The notes beneath the pieces are model-generated. The model saw only the letters and a program-made list of their open reading frames with translations. It did no database searches and was not told where the DNA came from. Source: a candidate division LCP-89 bacterium (GTDB lineage: Bacteria > Electryoneota > B3-LCP). From it: a stretch of DNA of 5,555 nucleotides. The DNA lies in the NCBI GenBank assembly GCA_025774735.1, contig JALGZU010000263.1, positions 1 through 5,555 of the forward strand, written 5' to 3'. This document shows positions 5,463-5,555 of this stretch, piece by piece (position 1 is the first letter of the stretch; each line of letters starts with the position of its first letter). The translations under genes and the position numbers were made by a program.

Positions 5463-5549
5463 TGGTCTGTAAAACTTGTTGTTTCATGTTAAATAAGCAG
5501 GATTTATCTGAATTTTTCCTTCGAATCGCGAGAGGGCATTTTTTATAAC

Positions 5550-5555
5550 TTGACA
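5550..5555 (+). promoter_or_regulatory. Possible -35 box of a downstream promoter, cut by the window end
   Basis: The last six bases are TTGACA, a perfect -35 hexamer, preceded by an AT-rich stretch (5539-5549). The operon promoter at 2166 has the same hexamer. The -10 region lies outside the window, so this is only suggestive. The rest of 5463-5549 shows no clear terminator. Confidence 0.3.

Noticed and set aside
5441..5541. Terminator after speB formed by TGCCC (5443 region) with GGGCA before the T run near 5539
   Set aside because: Only five pairs across about 90 nt; not a credible intrinsic terminator.

Overview
The window is a bacterial chromosome fragment with two parts. The secreted protein in the left part has a glycine-rich parallel beta-helix and a C-terminal tail of the 'NPFNP...GVYFARL...LLVLK' kind. 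That is the Por / type IX secretion sorting domain, typical of the Fibrobacterota-Chlorobiota-Bacteroidota (FCB) superphylum and its candidate relatives (Marinimicrobia, KSB1, Cloacimonadota, Zixibacteria and similar). A finer placement cannot be read from the sequence. All genes lie on the + strand. TGA ends three of the five reading frames, and TGG is used for Trp, so a genome-wide reassignment of TGA is unlikely.

Left part (1-2127): a Rho-independent terminator of an upstream unit (17-47), a short AT-rich leader, then one long reading frame from about 179 to 2071. It encodes a signal peptide, a right-handed beta-helix, a linker domain and the sorting domain. The frame is broken once, by an in-frame TGA at 899-901. 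The same frame stays open and keeps its beta-helix character on both sides, so this is a point stop and not a frameshift. The TGA falls in the single beta-helix coil that is longer than its neighbours, directly before Gly-Ser-Cys (a UxxC/CxxC-like arrangement), and GC-rich hairpins follow it. It may be a nonsense mutation, an assembly error, or a recoded codon such as selenocysteine. A strong terminator follows at 2093-2116.

Right part (2166-5429): a near-consensus sigma70 promoter precedes a compact four-gene unit. The order is an XRE-cupin regulator of the PuuR type, a pyruvoyl-dependent arginine decarboxylase (PdaD), a deoxyhypusine-synthase-family enzyme and an agmatinase (SpeB). Spacings are 39 nt, 13 nt and a 1-nt overlap. 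Together they suggest a self-regulated polyamine pathway that needs no S-adenosylmethionine: arginine to agmatine (PdaD), agmatine to putrescine (SpeB), and putrescine to a longer polyamine, most likely sym-homospermidine, by the DHS-like enzyme. The DHS-like protein keeps the catalytic Lys and Trp but has lost several acidic and His residues that bind spermidine in eukaryotic DHS. Its substrate is therefore the main open question of the window.

Right end (5430-5555): 126 nt with no convincing gene or terminator. It holds a strong Shine-Dalgarno sequence, two overlapping mini-ORFs, and a TTGACA at the last six bases that may be the -35 box of the next gene.
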